Positions 30,828 to 44,404 of a stretch of DNA of 64,000 bases are shown piece after piece. The DNA comes from Posidonia oceanica (lineage: Eukaryota > Streptophyta > Magnoliopsida > Alismatales > Posidoniaceae). The translations under genes were made by a program, and so were the position numbers. The notes under the pieces are model-generated. The model was not told where the DNA came from, did no database searches, and worked only from the letters and a program-made list of their open reading frames with translations. The stretch is from positions 59,858,001-59,922,000 of the forward strand of contig JAZBRS010000060.1 in the NCBI GenBank assembly GCA_037176725.1. The letters run 5' to 3'. Positions within the stretch are counted from its first letter, which is position 1. The number at the start of each line of letters is the position of its first letter.

Positions 30828-33800
30828 TGTTGACACCCCATCTTGACAGGCTTGGATCCTTGGGGCCCTCCTGGTGATTGCTGGACTCAAACCTAACCCA
30901 AAACCAAACCCTAATCCTCTTCTTTACCCTCCAAAATCAGCCCATCTTGACCTAGGCCTTTACCCCTCTTCCCAAGCTCAAAACCTAACCAAAACCCATA
31001 GGAAAACCCACCAACACCCACTTAGCAAGCCTACCCAAGAACTTAGAAATTTCCAAACCTAGACCATTCCCAAAAACTCTAGAAAACCTAGGCAAAACTC
31101 CCCTTTTTCTACACCTTGAAACCCCTCCAAAACCTTCTTAGAATCAAACCAAAACTTCAGGACCAACACCTCAAACCCTAGACTACCCACTCACCAATTT
31201 TCACTCCATTCCAAGACCCTTAAGACCCCCTTTCATCCAAATTATCCTTTTCTCTCTTTGGGATTATCATTTTCTCTCTCCTCTCTCTCTCCTGATTATC
31301 ATCTCTCTTTTCATCCCCTTTTTGCCCTTTTTCTGGCCTGACTGTGGGCCCCCTTTGTACTTCTATCCCTTCTCTACCTTATTCCAATTTTTACTTTATT
31401 TTTAGCCTTTTTTCTGAATTTTAAAAATCATTTCTCTCCAACCTATCTCTTTTCCTTTTATTTCCCTCTTTTTCCCTTTTCCTTCTTCCTTCTCTTTTCC
31501 TTTGCCTTCTCTTGCAAAAATCCATAAAAACCCCTAAAAATCTGTAAAACCCCAAAACATAAAAGAAACAAATCAGAACCCTAAGAAAAACAATTAAAAA
31601 ACATTAAACAAGCAATTAAAAACCCAAACTTAACTAAATTAAGCTAAAAAGAAAACCAAGCATGTAAGCTAAAAAATGCAAAACAAATCAAAAGAAAACA
31701 CTGAAAAATCAAGGAAAAAACTAAAATAAAACCAAAACCTACCAAAAGTAAAAACCGCATCAAAAGAATTAAAAAAACAAACCCTAAAAAGAAGAATTAA
31801 AAAACAAACACTAAAACAAGTAATTAAAGAAACAAAAAGACTTAACCTAACAAACCTAAGAAAAAACAAATTAAAAAACTTAATTAAAAGGAAAAGAAAA
31901 ACACATTTAAAAGACTTAAAAACACCCCATCAAACCAGGGAAATCTAACTAAAAACTTCAAGAAAAATCAACAAATAAAAATCAAAGCATAATTTAAAAG
32001 ACTTAAGAAAGAAAAAAACCTAAGAAGACTAAAACTTAAAAACCTGAAAACAACCCTGGTTAATACGAAAATAAACCCTAAAAAATCCTAATCAATATCC
32101 TAAGTGTCCAACAAGGAAAACACAATTCTTAAAACAATTTAAAAAAGGTTTAACAAACATTTAATCAAGTGAAAACTAATTAAAAGCAAAACCAAAACCT
32201 TAAAACCCTAATCAAGCCCAAAACACACTAACTAACCCAAAACAGTCATTAAAAAATCTAATTAAAATCCTAACTCACAACACAACCTTTCTAGTATTTT
32301 TACTTATTTTTAATTTATTTTTCTAATTTTATTTCCTTTCTTTTTCCTCTATTTCTTTCTTTCTTCCTTCCTCATTTTCTTTCTTTTTTCTTCCTTACTG
32401 GGCCTGTCAGCTCGTCTCTCCCTTTCTTCTTTATTTCTTTTTTTCTTTTTCCGGCCCGGCCCGCCTTCTTCACCCCTTCTTCCTCCTTCACCTTCTTTGC
32501 ATTTTTCCACCGGTTTTCTCCCACGGCCAGCAACAGTCCTCCCTCCTTCATTTTTGAATTCAAGCTTCCATCCTGTCACCTACAGAGCTCGCCGCTCCTC
32601 TCTTCTCTCAGCACCATTTCCGGGAGGCATTGAATGCCGATCGCCTCGCCGACGCCCGTCGTTTCTGCTGTAGTGCCGCCGGTGGAATTCAAACCTCCAG
32701 CGCGCCCAGCAGCCTCCGTCCTCTGATAAAAAGCCAGCCCTTCAATCCTCCTTCATCGCTTTTCGACGCTCCGAGAGAGAGAGAGCTGAAATCCAGAGAA
32801 TTCTCCAGCAAAACCTTCTTCTTCTCCCTCTGAAAATTCAGCAGAACTTCCCCCTCCTTTTCCAGCAATCCAAGCCCCATCCAAGCCTCAATTTCTCTCC
32901 CAATTGATCCCCCAAGTTCACCCAGAAACCCAGCAATCTTCCTCCACCCTTCCACGGCCTTTCCACCACCCAGAACCACCACCAGCTCACCTGAATCCAC
33001 CGCAGAAGCTAACTACAAGCCAACTCCAATCTCTCCTGAAATTACCTTCACCACAGTCCACCGCATCTTCCCAAATCCTTCCCCAACACTCACCTGCACC
33101 CCACCTTCCAGAAACACCAGACCTTCAACCCTATCCCTCACCACCGCCTGAGATTTCCACTACAAACACCTTGCCTCACTTCTGTCCAGAATCAGCCCGT
33201 CTTTCCAATTTCTCGCCACACGCTCCAGAACCCCAATCCAACCATCCAAACCCCTTCCCCGAGCCTCCAGCTACCTCCCGGAAGGCTCCACCAGCTCCGA
33301 CGAGCAGCAAACAACTTCCCCCACCTCCGGCTACCACCTGTGGACCCAAAGTTGCCGAATCGCCGCCTGAGCTTCGAAGCTCGCGTCCGGACGACTGGGA
33401 AGCACCAGAAGAACATTCTGAAGCAGCTCCAACCCTCGCGAGCAGCCGACAGCACCCGCAGCGACCGGACAGACTCCACCGGCAACCTCTGAAGCCACCG
33501 TCGTCGGTAGGGCATCTCAGACGCGGAACCAGGTAAATTCCACTTCCCTTAGCCTCCTCTTCCTCCCCTCTTGCTTCTCCAGCCTTTAGAATAGGGTCTC
33601 CGGCTCTCCTGCGCCGAGTCAAGCTCCGGCCAGGGTCTTCTTCTCCGGCGAGTCTCTCCGGTCGTCCCGCAGCTCCGTCCAGCAGAACGCAGCTCCGGTG
33701 GTTGCCTGGAGTTCTCACGAGCCCGGTTTCGCCCGATTCGGAACACAGACAGCGTAGCTGAGCACTTAGACAGCACGTTTACTTTCCTTGCTTTGCCTCT

Positions 33801-34260
33801 TCCCACTTAGAGCACACCTTGAGCATTCATTTAGGCATTCATAGGCACATAGGCATTCAATCCTGCATTTCCCTGCGTATGCGAGCGTAAGCCTAGAAAG
33901 ACCGATTCTCGGGCGTGTCGGGGGTGCCTAACACCTTCCCCGCACGTAACAGGAGTCCTTGCCCTGTCTTTTGGCCCGCAATGACCATACTACCCTTATC
34001 CTAGGCTAGAGTCATCTCATTTGCATGTATTTGCATTTGTTTCCTTTGCATTGCTTTGCTTTGCATTTCTTGCTTGGTTTTGCGTGTTAATTCACGCATT
34101 TCCCCGGTTTTCCTTGTCTCCCGTTAATAGACATGGTGGCGACTCTGATTTGTCTTATCTTTCTCTTTTCTCCTCGATTTCAAGTGTTTTCGAGTCGAGC
34201 CTCTTCCTCGGATCCTATCGCCGCTAAATAGCGAGCCTGATTCCGATCGGGATCGCTACA
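30828..34260 (+). repeat. 3' LTR of element 2 (3433 bp, internally deleted)
   Basis: Starts TGTTGACACC and ends GATCGCTACA. It is collinear with the solo LTR but lacks about 2.1 kb: the sequence leaves the alignment near 33697 (solo LTR about 56158) and rejoins at GCCTGGAGTTCTCAC near 33704 (solo about 58288). The lost part includes the stem-loop and TATA-like region and the TGCAAATGC-rich stretch. The open frame at 32904-33536 is P/S-rich and not clearly coding. Confidence 0.93.
34137..34145 (+). other. PBS-like word inside U5 of element 2
   Basis: TGGCGACTC, about 115 bp before the LTR end, as in the other LTR copies. Confidence 0.5.
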
Positions 34261-37200
34261 CTATCCTCTCGGTCCATAAGTGCGAAACTTATCACTTTTC
34301 ATTTCCTTTGCGATCGATAGGTCCAAAACCTATCCTTCAAGTCAATATGTCCGAAACATATCACTTTCCATTTCCTTTGCGGACGATAGGTCCGAAACCT
34401 ATCCTTCCGGTCCAAAAGTCCGAAACTTATCACTTTTCGTCTCCCTTTTAGTCGATATGTCTGAAACCTATCCTTCTTATCGATAAGTCCGAAACTTATC
34501 ACTTTTCTTTTCCTTTGTAGTCGATAGGTTTGAAACCTGTCCTTCCTGTTGATAAGTCAGAAACTTATCACTTTTCTTTTCCTTTGCGGTCGATAGGTCC
34601 GAAACCTATCCTTCTGGTCGATAAGTCCGAAACTTATCACTTTTCTTTTCCTTTGCGGTCGATCGGTCCGAATCCGATCCTTCCGGACGATAAGTCTGAA
34701 ACTTATCACTTTTCTTTTCCTTTGCGGTAGATAGTTCCGAAACCTATCCTTCCGGTTGATATGTCCGAAACTTATCACTTTTCTTTTCCATTGCTGTCGA
34801 TAGGTTCGAAACCTATCCTTCCAGTCGATAAGTCTGAAACTTAGCACTATTCTTTTCCTTTGCGGTCGATATGTCCGAAACATATCACTTTTCCTTTCCT
34901 ATGCAATCGATTGGTCTAAAACCTATCCTTCCAGTCGATATGTCCGAAACTCAACACTTTTCTTTTCCTTTGCGGTCGATAGGTCAGAAATCTATCCTTC
35001 CAGTCCAAAGCCTATACTTCCGGTCGATAAGTCCGCAACTTATCACTTTTCTTTCCTTTGCGGTCGATTGCTCCGAAACCTAACCTTCTGGTCGATATGT
35101 CCAAAACTTATCACTATCCATTTTCTTTGCGGTCGATAGGTCCGAAACTTAACACTTTTCTTTTCCATTGCGGTCGATCGATCCGAAACCTAACCTTCCG
35201 GTCGATAAGTCCAAAACTTATCACTTTTCTTTTCCTTTTCAGTGGATAGGTCCGAAACCTATCCCACCGGTCCATAAGTCCAAAACTTATCACTTTTCTT
35301 TCCTTTACGGTCGAAAAGTTCGAAACCTTTCCATCAGGTCGATAAGTTCGAAACTTATCACTTTTCTTTTCCTTTGCGGCTGATTGGTCCAAAACCTTTC
35401 CTTCCCATCGATAAGAACCGAAACTAATTACTTTACTTTTCCTTTGCAGTCGATAGGTTCGAAACATATCCTCCCGTCGATAAGTCTGAAACTTGTCACT
35501 TTTCTTTTCCTTTGCGGTTGACCGGTCCGAAACCTATCCTTCCAGTCGATAAGTCCGAAACTTATCACTTTTCTTTTCCTTGGCGGTCGATAGGTCCGAA
35601 ACCTATCCATTCGGTCTTTAAGTTCGAAACTAATCACTTTTCATTACCTTTCGGTCGATAGGTCCGAAACCTATCCTTCCGATCGATAAATTCGAAACAT
35701 ATCACTTTTCTTTTCCATTGCGATCGATAGGTCCGAAACCTATTCTTCCAATCGATAAGTCCGAAACTTATCACTTTTGTTTTCCTTTGCGATCGATAGG
35801 TCCGAAACCTATCCTTCGGGTCGATAAGTCTGAAACATATCACTTGTCTTTTCCTTTGTGGTTGATTGGTCTGAAACCTATCCTTTCGGTCGATAAGTCT
35901 GAAACTTATCACCTTTCTTTTCCAGTGCGGTCGGTAGGTCCGAAACCTATCCATCCGGTCGTTAAGTCCAAAATTTATCACTCTTCTTTTCCATTGTGGT
36001 CGATAGGTCCGAAACCTATCCTTTCGGTATTTAAGTCTGAAACTAATCACTTTTCATTACCTTTGCGGTCGATAGGTCCGAAACCTATCCTTCGGTCGAT
36101 AAGTTCAAAACTTATCACTTTTCTTTTCCCTTGCGTTCGATAGGTCCGACACCTATCCTTCCAATTGATAAGTCAGAAACTTATCACTTTCCTTTTCCAT
36201 TGCGGTCCATAGGTCCGAATCCTCTCCTTCTGGTCGATTAGTCTGAAACTTATCACTTTTCTTTTCCTTTATGGTAGATAGGTCCGAAACCTATCCTTTC
36301 GGTCGATAAGTCCGAAACTTGTCACCTTTCTTTTCCATTGCGGTCGATAGGTCCGAAACCAATTCTTCCGGTCGTTAAGTCCGAAACGTATCACTTTTCT
36401 TTTCCTTTGCAGACGATAGGTCCGAAACCTATCCATCCATTCAATAAGTCTGAAACTTTTCACTTTTCATTTACCTTGCGGTAGATATGTCCGAAACCTA
36501 TCCTCCTGCTCGATAAGTTCGAAACTTATCACTTTTCATTTCCTTTGCGATCGATAGGTCCAAAACCAATCCTTCCTGTCGAAAAGTCCGAAACTTATCA
36601 CTTTCCATTTCCTTTGCAGTCGATAGGTCCGAAACCTATCCTTCCGGTCCATAAGTCCGAAACTTATCACTTTACTTCTCCATTGTGGTCGATATGTCCA
36701 AAACCTATCCATCTGATCTATAAGTCCGAAACTTATCAATTTTCTTTTCCTTTGCGGTCGATAGGTCCGAAACCTGTCCTTCCTGTCGATAAGTCTGAAG
36801 CTTATCACTTTTCTTTTCCTTTGCGGTCAATTGGTCCGAAACCTGTCCTTCCGGTCGATAAGTCCGAAACTTATCACTTTTCTTTTCCTTTGTGGTCGAT
36901 AGTTCCGAAACCTATCCTTCCGGTTAATAAGTTTGAAACTTATCACTTTTCTTTTCCTTTGCGGTCGATAGGTCCGATATCTATCCTTCCCGTCGTTAAG
37001 ACCGAAACTAATCACTTTACTTTTCCCTTGCGGTCGATAGGTTCGAAACATATCCTTCCCGTCGAAAAGTGAGAAACATATAACGATTCTTTCCATTGCG
37101 GTCGATCGGTCCGAAACCTATCCTTCCGGTCGATAAGTCCGAAACATATCACATTTCTTTTTAATCACGGTAAATATGTCCGAAACTTATCCTTCGGGTC

Positions 37201-37400
37201 GATACGTCAGAAACTTATCACTTTTCTATTCCATTGCGGTTGATAGGTCCGAAACCTATCCTTCTGGTCGATAAGTCCTAAACTTATCACTTTCCTTTTC
37301 CTTTGCGGTCGATAGGTCTGAAACAAATCCTTTCGGTCTTTCTGTCCGAAACTAATCACTTTTCATTACCTCTCCGGTCGATTGGTCCGAAACCAATCCT
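34261..37400 (+). repeat. Large duplicated block inside the satellite, copy 1
   Basis: Matches 44405-47230 through shared variant monomers. At the start the offset is 10144 bp (147 monomers), for example the CAATATGTCC monomer at 34343 and 44487. Later the offset shifts by several monomers, so the block has gained or lost units. A third related block is at about 47400-49900, offset 2898 bp (42 monomers) from copy 2. Confidence 0.75.
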
Positions 37401-37859
37401 TCCGGTCGATAAGTTCGGAACTTATCACTTTTCTTTTCCTTTGCGATCGATAGGTCCGAAACCTATTCTTCCAATCGATAAGTCCGAAACTTATTACTTT
37501 TCTTTTCCTTTGCGATCGATAGGTCCGAAACCTATACTTCGGGTCGATAAGTTTGAAACTTATCACTTTAATTTTCCATTGCGGTTGATAGGTCCGAAAC
37601 CTATCCTTCTGGTCGATAAGTCCGAAACTTATCACCTTTTTTTTCCAGTGCGGTCGGTAGGTCTGAAACCTATCCTTCTGGTCGTTAAGTCCGAAACTTA
37701 TCAATTTTCTTTTCCTTTGCGGTCGTTAGGTCCGAAACCAATCCTTTCGTTCGATAAGTCTGAAACTTATCACTTTTCTTTTCCATTGCAGTCGATCAAT
37801 CCGAAACCTAACCTTTCGGTCGATAAGTCTGAAACTTATCACTTTTCTTTTCCATTGCG

Positions 37860-40800
37860 GTCAATCAATCCGAAACCTATCCTTCCAGTCGATAAGTCCG
37901 AAACTTATCACTTCTCTTTTCCTTTGCGGTCGATAGGTCCGAAACCTATCCTTTCGGTCGATAAGTCTGAAACTCATCACGTTACGTTTCCATTGAGGTC
38001 GATAGGTCCGCAACCTATCCTTCCGGTCGATAAGTCCGAAACTTATCACATACATTTTCCTTTGCGGTCGATAGGTCCAAAACCTATCCGTCCGGTCGAT
38101 ATGTTTGAGATTTGTCACTTTTCATTTCCTTTGCGGTCGATAGGTCCGAAACCAATCCTTCCGGTCGATAAGTCTAAAACTTATCACTTTTCTTTTCCAT
38201 TGCGGTCGATAGGAACGAAACCTAAGCTTCAGGTCATTAAGTCCGAAACTTATCACTTTTCTTTTCCTTGGCGGTCGATTGGTCCGAAACCTATCCTTCC
38301 GGTCGATAAGTCCGAAACTTTTCACATTTCTTTTCCATTGCTGTTGATAGGTCCGAAACCTATCCAACCGATCGATAAGTCTGAAACTTATCACTTTTCT
38401 TTTCCATTGTGATCGAAAGGTTCGAAACCTATCCTTCCGGTCGATAAGTCCTAAACTTATCAATTTTCATTTCCTTTGTCTTCGCTAGGCCCGAAACCTA
38501 TCCTTCCAGTCGATAAGTGTGAAACTTATCACTTTTCATTTCCTTCGCGGTTGATAGGTCCGAAACCTATCCTTTCGGTCGATAAGTTCGAAACTTATCA
38601 CTTTTCTTTTCCTTCACGGTCGATATGTCCGAATCCTATCCTTCCGGTCCATAAGTCCAAAACTTACCAATTTTATTTTCTTTTACGGTCGATAGGTCCG
38701 GAACCTATCCTTCCGGCCGATATGTCCAAAACTTATCACATTTCTTTTCCTTTGCAGTCGATAGGTCCGAAACCTGTCCTTCCGGTCGATAAGTCTGAAA
38801 CTTATCACTTTTCCTTTCCTTAGCGGTTGATAGGTCCGAAACCAATCCTTCCGATTGATAAGTCCGAAACTTATCACTTTTCTTTCCTTTGCGGTCGATA
38901 GGTCAGAAACCTATCCATTCGGTCGATAAGTCGGAAATTTATCACTTCTCTTTTCCTTTGCGGTCGATAGGTCTGAAACCTATCCTTTCGGTCTCCAAGA
39001 CCGAAACTAATCACTTTTCATTACCTTTGCGGTCGATAGGTCCGAGACCTTTCCTTCCGATAGATAAGTTCGAAACTTATCACTTTTTTTTTCCATTGTG
39101 ATTGATAGGTCTGAAACCTATCCTTCCAATCGATAAGTACGAAACTTATCACTTTTCTTTTCCGTTGCAGCCGATAGGACCAAAACCAATCCTTCTGGTC
39201 GATAAGTCTGTGACTTATCAATTTTCTTTTCCTTTCTGGTTGATAGGTCCGAAACCTATCCTTCCAGTCGATAAGTCTGAAACTTATCACTTTTCGTTTC
39301 CTTTACGGTCGATAGGTCCGAAACCTATCCTTCCGGTCGATAAGTCTGAAACTTATCACGTTACTTTTCCATTGAGGTCGATAGCTCCGCAACCTATCCT
39401 TCTGGTCGATAAGTCCGAAACTTATCACATATATTTTCCTTTGCGGTCGATAGGTCCAAAACCTATCCTTCCGGTCGATATGTTTGTGATTTGTCACTTT
39501 TCATTTCCTTTGCGGTTGATAGGTCCGAAACCTATCCGTCCGGTCGATAAGTCTAAAACTTGTCACTTTTCTTTTCCTTTGCAGTCGATAGGTACGAAAC
39601 CAAACCTTCTGGTCATTTAGTCCGAAACTTATCACTTTTCTTTTCCTTTGCGGTCGATTGGTCCGTAACCTATCCTTCCGGTTGATAAGTCCGAAACTTA
39701 TCACTTTTCTTTTCCTTTGCTGTTGATAGGTCCGAAACCTATCCTACCGATCGGTAAGTCTGAAACTTTTCACTTTTCTTTTCCTTTGCGGTCGAAAGGT
39801 TTGAAACCTATCCTTCCGGTCGATAACTCCGAAACATATCACTTTTCTTTTCCATTGCGGTCGATCGATCCGAAACCAAACCTTCCGGTCGATAAGTCTG
39901 AAACTTATCACTTTTCCTTTCCATTGCGGTCGATTGATCCGAAACCTATCCTTCCAGTCGATAAGTCCGAAACCTATGACTTCTCTTTTCCTTTGCGGTC
40001 GATAGGTCCGAAACCTATCCTTCCGGTCGATAAGTCTGTAACTTATCACGTTACTTTTCCATTGAGGTCGATAGCTCCGCAACCTATCCTTCCGGTCGAT
40101 AAGTCCGAAACTTATCACATTTATTTTCCTTTGTGGTCCATAGGTCCAAAACCTATCCTTCCGGTCGATATGTTTGAGATTTGTCACTTTTCATTTCCTT
40201 TGCGGTTGATAGGTCCGAAACCTATGCTTCCGGTCCATAAGTCTGAAACTTATCACTTTTCATTTCCTTTGCGGTCGATAGGTACGAAACCTAACCTTCC
40301 AGTCATTAAGTCCATAACTTATCACTTTTCTTTTCCTCTGCGGTCGATTGGTCCGAAACCTATCCTTCCGGTCAATAAGTCCGAAACTTATCACTTTTCT
40401 TTTCCTTTGCTGTTGATAGGTCCGAAACCTATCCTACCGATCGATAAGTCTGAAACTTATCACTATTCTTTTCCTTTGCTGTCGAAAGGTTCGAAACCTA
40501 TCCTTCCGGTCGATAAGTCCTAAACTTATCAATTTTCATTTCCTTTGTCTTCGCTAGCCCCAAAACCAATCCTTCCAGTCGATAAGTCTGAAACTTATCA
40601 CTTTTCATTTCCTTTGCGGTTTATTGGTCCGAAACCGATCCTTCCAGTCGATAAGTCCGAAACTTATCACTTTTCTTTTCCTTCACGGTCGATAGGTCCG
40701 AATCCTATCCTTCTGGTCGACAAGTCCGAAACTTACCACTTTTATTTTCTTTTACGGTCGATTGGTCCGAAACCTATCCTTCCGGTCGATATGTCCGAAA

Positions 40801-41500
40801 CTTATCACATTTCTTTTCCTTTGCAGTCGATAGGTCCGAAACCGGTCCTTCCGGTCGATAAGTCTGAAACTTATCACTTTTCTTTTCCTTTGCGGTTGAT
40901 AGGACCGAAACCAATCCATCCGGTCGATATGTCTGAAACTTATCACTTTTCTTTCCTTTGCGGTCGATAAGTCCGAAACCTATCCGTCCGGTCGATAAGT
41001 CTGAAATTTATCACTTTTCTTTTCCTTTGCGGTTGATAGGTCCAAAACCTATCCTTTCGAACTCCAAGACCAAAACTAATCACTTTTCATTACCTTTGCG
41101 GTCGATAGGTCCGAGACCTTTATCACTTTTCTTTTCCATTGCGATTGATAGGTCTGAAACCTATCCATCCAATCGATAAGTACGAAACTTATCACTTTTC
41201 ATTTCCTTTGCGGCCGATAGGACCAAAACCAATCCTTCTGGTCGTTAAGTCTGTGACTTATCAATTTTCTTTTCCTTTCTGGTTGTTAGGTCCGAAACCT
41301 ATCCTTCCAGTCGATAAGTCCGAAACTTATCACTTTTCGTTTCCTTTGCGGTCGATAGGTCCGAAACCTATCCTTCCGGTCTATAAGTCTGAAACTTATC
41401 ACGTTACTTTTCCATTGTGGTCGATAGCTCCGCAACCTATCCTTCCGGTCAATAAGTCCGAAACATATCACCATTCTTTTCCAGTGCGGTCGGTAGGTCT
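37860..41500 (+). repeat. Higher-order repeat with 690-bp step (10 monomers)
   Basis: The marker TTACTTTTCCATTGAGGTCG occurs at 39361 and 40051, exactly 690 bp apart. Its variant at 37982 is 1379 bp before, and a further one at 41404 is 1353 bp after. A second marker, TCTTCGCTAG, recurs near 38479 and 40548 (about 30 monomers). The same set of variant monomers reappears at 62670-63530, beyond the solo LTR. Confidence 0.75.
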
Positions 41501-44404
41501 GAAACCTATCCAGCCGGTCGTTAAGTCCGAAACTTCTCACTTTTCTTTTCCATTGCGGTCGATAGGTCTAAAACCTATCCATCCGTTCGATAAGTCTGAA
41601 ACTTATCACTTTCTTTTCCTTTGTGGTCGATCGGTCGGAAACCAATCCTCCCGGTCGATAAGTCCGAAACTTATCACTTTTCATTTCCGTTGCGGTCGAT
41701 AGGTCAAAAACCTATCCTTCCTGTCGATAAGTACGAAACGTTTCACTTTCCATTTCCTTTGCGGTCGATAGATCCGAAACCTATCCTTCCGGTCCATAAG
41801 TCCGAAGCTTATCACTTTTCTTTTCCTTTGCTGTCGATAGGTCTGAGACCTATCCTTCTGACCAATAAGTCCGAAACTTATCACTTTTCTTTTCCCTTGC
41901 GATCGAAAGGTCCGAAACCTGCCCTTCTTGTCGATAAGTCAAAAACTTATCACTTTCCTGTACCTTTGTGGTCGATAGGTCCGAATCCTATCCATCCGGT
42001 TGTTAAGTCCAAAACTTACAACTTTTCTTTTCCTTTGCGATCGATAGGTCCGAAACCTATCCTTCCGGTCGATAAGTCCGAAACTTATCGCATTTCTTTT
42101 CCTTTACGGTCGATAGGTCCGAAACCAATCCTTCCAGTCGATAAGTCCGAAACTTATCACTTTTCTTTCCCTTTGTGGTCGATTGCTCCGAAAGCTATCC
42201 ATCCAGTCGATAAGTCCTAAACTTGTCACTTTTCTATTCCTTTGCAGTCGATATGTCCGAAACTTATCACTTTTCTTTTCCTTTGCAGTCGATAAGTCCA
42301 AATGCTATACATCCGGTCAATCAGTCTGAAACTTATAACATTTCTTTCCATTGCAGTCGATTGGTCTGAAACCTATCCTTCCGGTCGATTAGTCCGAAGC
42401 TTATCGCTTTTCTTTCCCTTTGCGGTCGATCTGTTCGAAACCTGACCATCTGGTGATAAGTCCGAAACTTATCACTTTTGTTTTCCTTTACGGTTGATAG
42501 GTTTGACACCTATCCTTCTAGTCGATAAGTCCGAAACTTATCACTTTTCTTTTCCTTCGCGGTCGATCGGTCCGAAACCTATCCTTCCAATCGATAATTC
42601 CGAAACTTATCACTTTTGTTTTCCATCGCGGTCAATAGGTCTGAAACCAATCCATCATGTCGATAAGTCCGAAACTTATCACTTTTTTTTCCTTTGCGGT
42701 CGATAGGTCCAAAACCTATCCTTCCGGTCGATAAGTCCGAAACTTATCACTTTTCTTCTCCTTTGCGGTCGATAAGTCCGAAACCTATCCTTCCGATCGA
42801 TAAGGCCGAAACATATCACTTTTCTTTTCCTTCCCGTCGAAAAGACCGAAACTAATCACTTTTCGTTTCCGTTGCGGTCGATAGGTCCGAAACAAATCCT
42901 TCCCGTCGAAAAGTCCGAAACTTATAACTTTTCTTTCCTTTGCGGTCGATAGGTCCGTAACCTATCCTTCCGGACGATAAGTACGAAACTTATCACTTTT
43001 CTTCTTCTTTACGGTAAATAGGTCCGAAACCTATCCTGTCGGTCGATAAGTCCGAAACTTGTCACTTTTCATTTCCTTTGCGGTCGATTGGTCCAAAACC
43101 TATCCACCCGGTCGATAAGTTTGAAACTTATCACATTTCCTTCCTTTGCGGTCGATAGGTCTGAAACCTATCCTTCCAGTCGAAAAGTCCGAAACTATTC
43201 ACTTTTCTTTTCCTTCGCGGTCGATAGGTTTGAAACCAATCCTTCTTGTCGCTAAGTCCAAAACTTATCACATTTCTTTTCATTTGCGGTCGATTGGTCC
43301 GAAGCCTATCGTTTCAGTCGATAAGTCCGAAACTTGTCATTTTCTTTTCCTTTACAGTCGATAGGTCCGAAACCTATCCTTCTGATCGATAAGTCAGAAA
43401 CTTATCACTTTTCTTTTCCTTTGCGGATGATAGGTCCGAAACCAATCCTTCCGATCGATAAGTCCGAAACTTATCACTTTTCTTTCCTTTGCGGTCGATA
43501 GGTCTGAAACCTATCCATTCGGACGATAAGTCCGAAACTTATCACTTTTCTTTCCTTTGCGGTCGATTGGTCCGAAGCCTATCGTTCCGGTCGATAAGTC
43601 CGAAACTTGTCACATTTCATTTCCTTTACGGTCGATAGGTCCAAAACCAATCCTTCTGATCGATAAGTCCGAAACTTATCACTTTTCTTTCCTTTATGGT
43701 TGATAGGTCTAAAACCTATCCATCCGGTCGATAAATCTGAAACTTATCACTTTTCTTTTCCTTTGCGGTCGATAGGACCGAAACCTATCCTTCCGGTCGA
43801 TAAGCCTGAAACTTATCACTTTTCTTTTCCAATGCGGTCAATAGGTCCGAAACCTATCCTATCAGTCAATAAGTTCGAAACTTATCACTTTCCTTTTCCT
43901 TTGCTGTCGATAGGTCCGAAACCTTTCCTTCCGGTCGAAAAGTCTGAAACTTATCACTTTTCTTTTCCTATGCGGTCGAGAGGTCCATAACCTACCCTCC
44001 CGGTCGATAAGTCCTAAACTTATCAATTTTCATTTCCTTTGCCATCGATAGGCCCGAAACCTATCCTTCCGATTGATAAGTCTGAAACTTATCACTTTTC
44101 ATTTCTTTGCGATCGATAGGTCCAAAACCTATCCTTCTGGTCGATAAGTCTGTGACTTATTACTTTTCTTTTCCTTTGTGGTTGATAGGTCCGAAACCTA
44201 TCCATCCGATCGATAAGTCCGATACTTATCACCTTTCTTTTCCATTGCGATCGATAGGTACGAAACCTATCCTTCCAGTCGTTAAGTCCGAAACTTATCA
44301 CTTTTCTTTTCCTTTGCGGACGATAGGTCCGAAACCTATCCATCCGTTCGATAAGTCTGAAACTTATCACTATTCTTTTCCTTTGCTGCCGATAGGTCGG
44401 AAAC

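Larger units (their letters stand above)
27330..34260 (+). mobile_element. Element 2: 3' part of a related retrotransposon
   Basis: Plus-sense remnant: C-terminal end of the extra ORF, structured 3' repeats, polypurine tract and a 3' LTR, in the same order as element 1. It is broken at 27330 by the insertion of element 1, so its gag-pol and 5' LTR should lie left of the window. Its right end abuts the satellite, into which it inserted. Confidence 0.93.

Noticed and set aside
32904..33536. 210-codon P/S-rich frame in the element 2 LTR
   Set aside because: Composition follows the C-rich strand. The matching solo LTR frames are broken and shifted, so coding is not supported.
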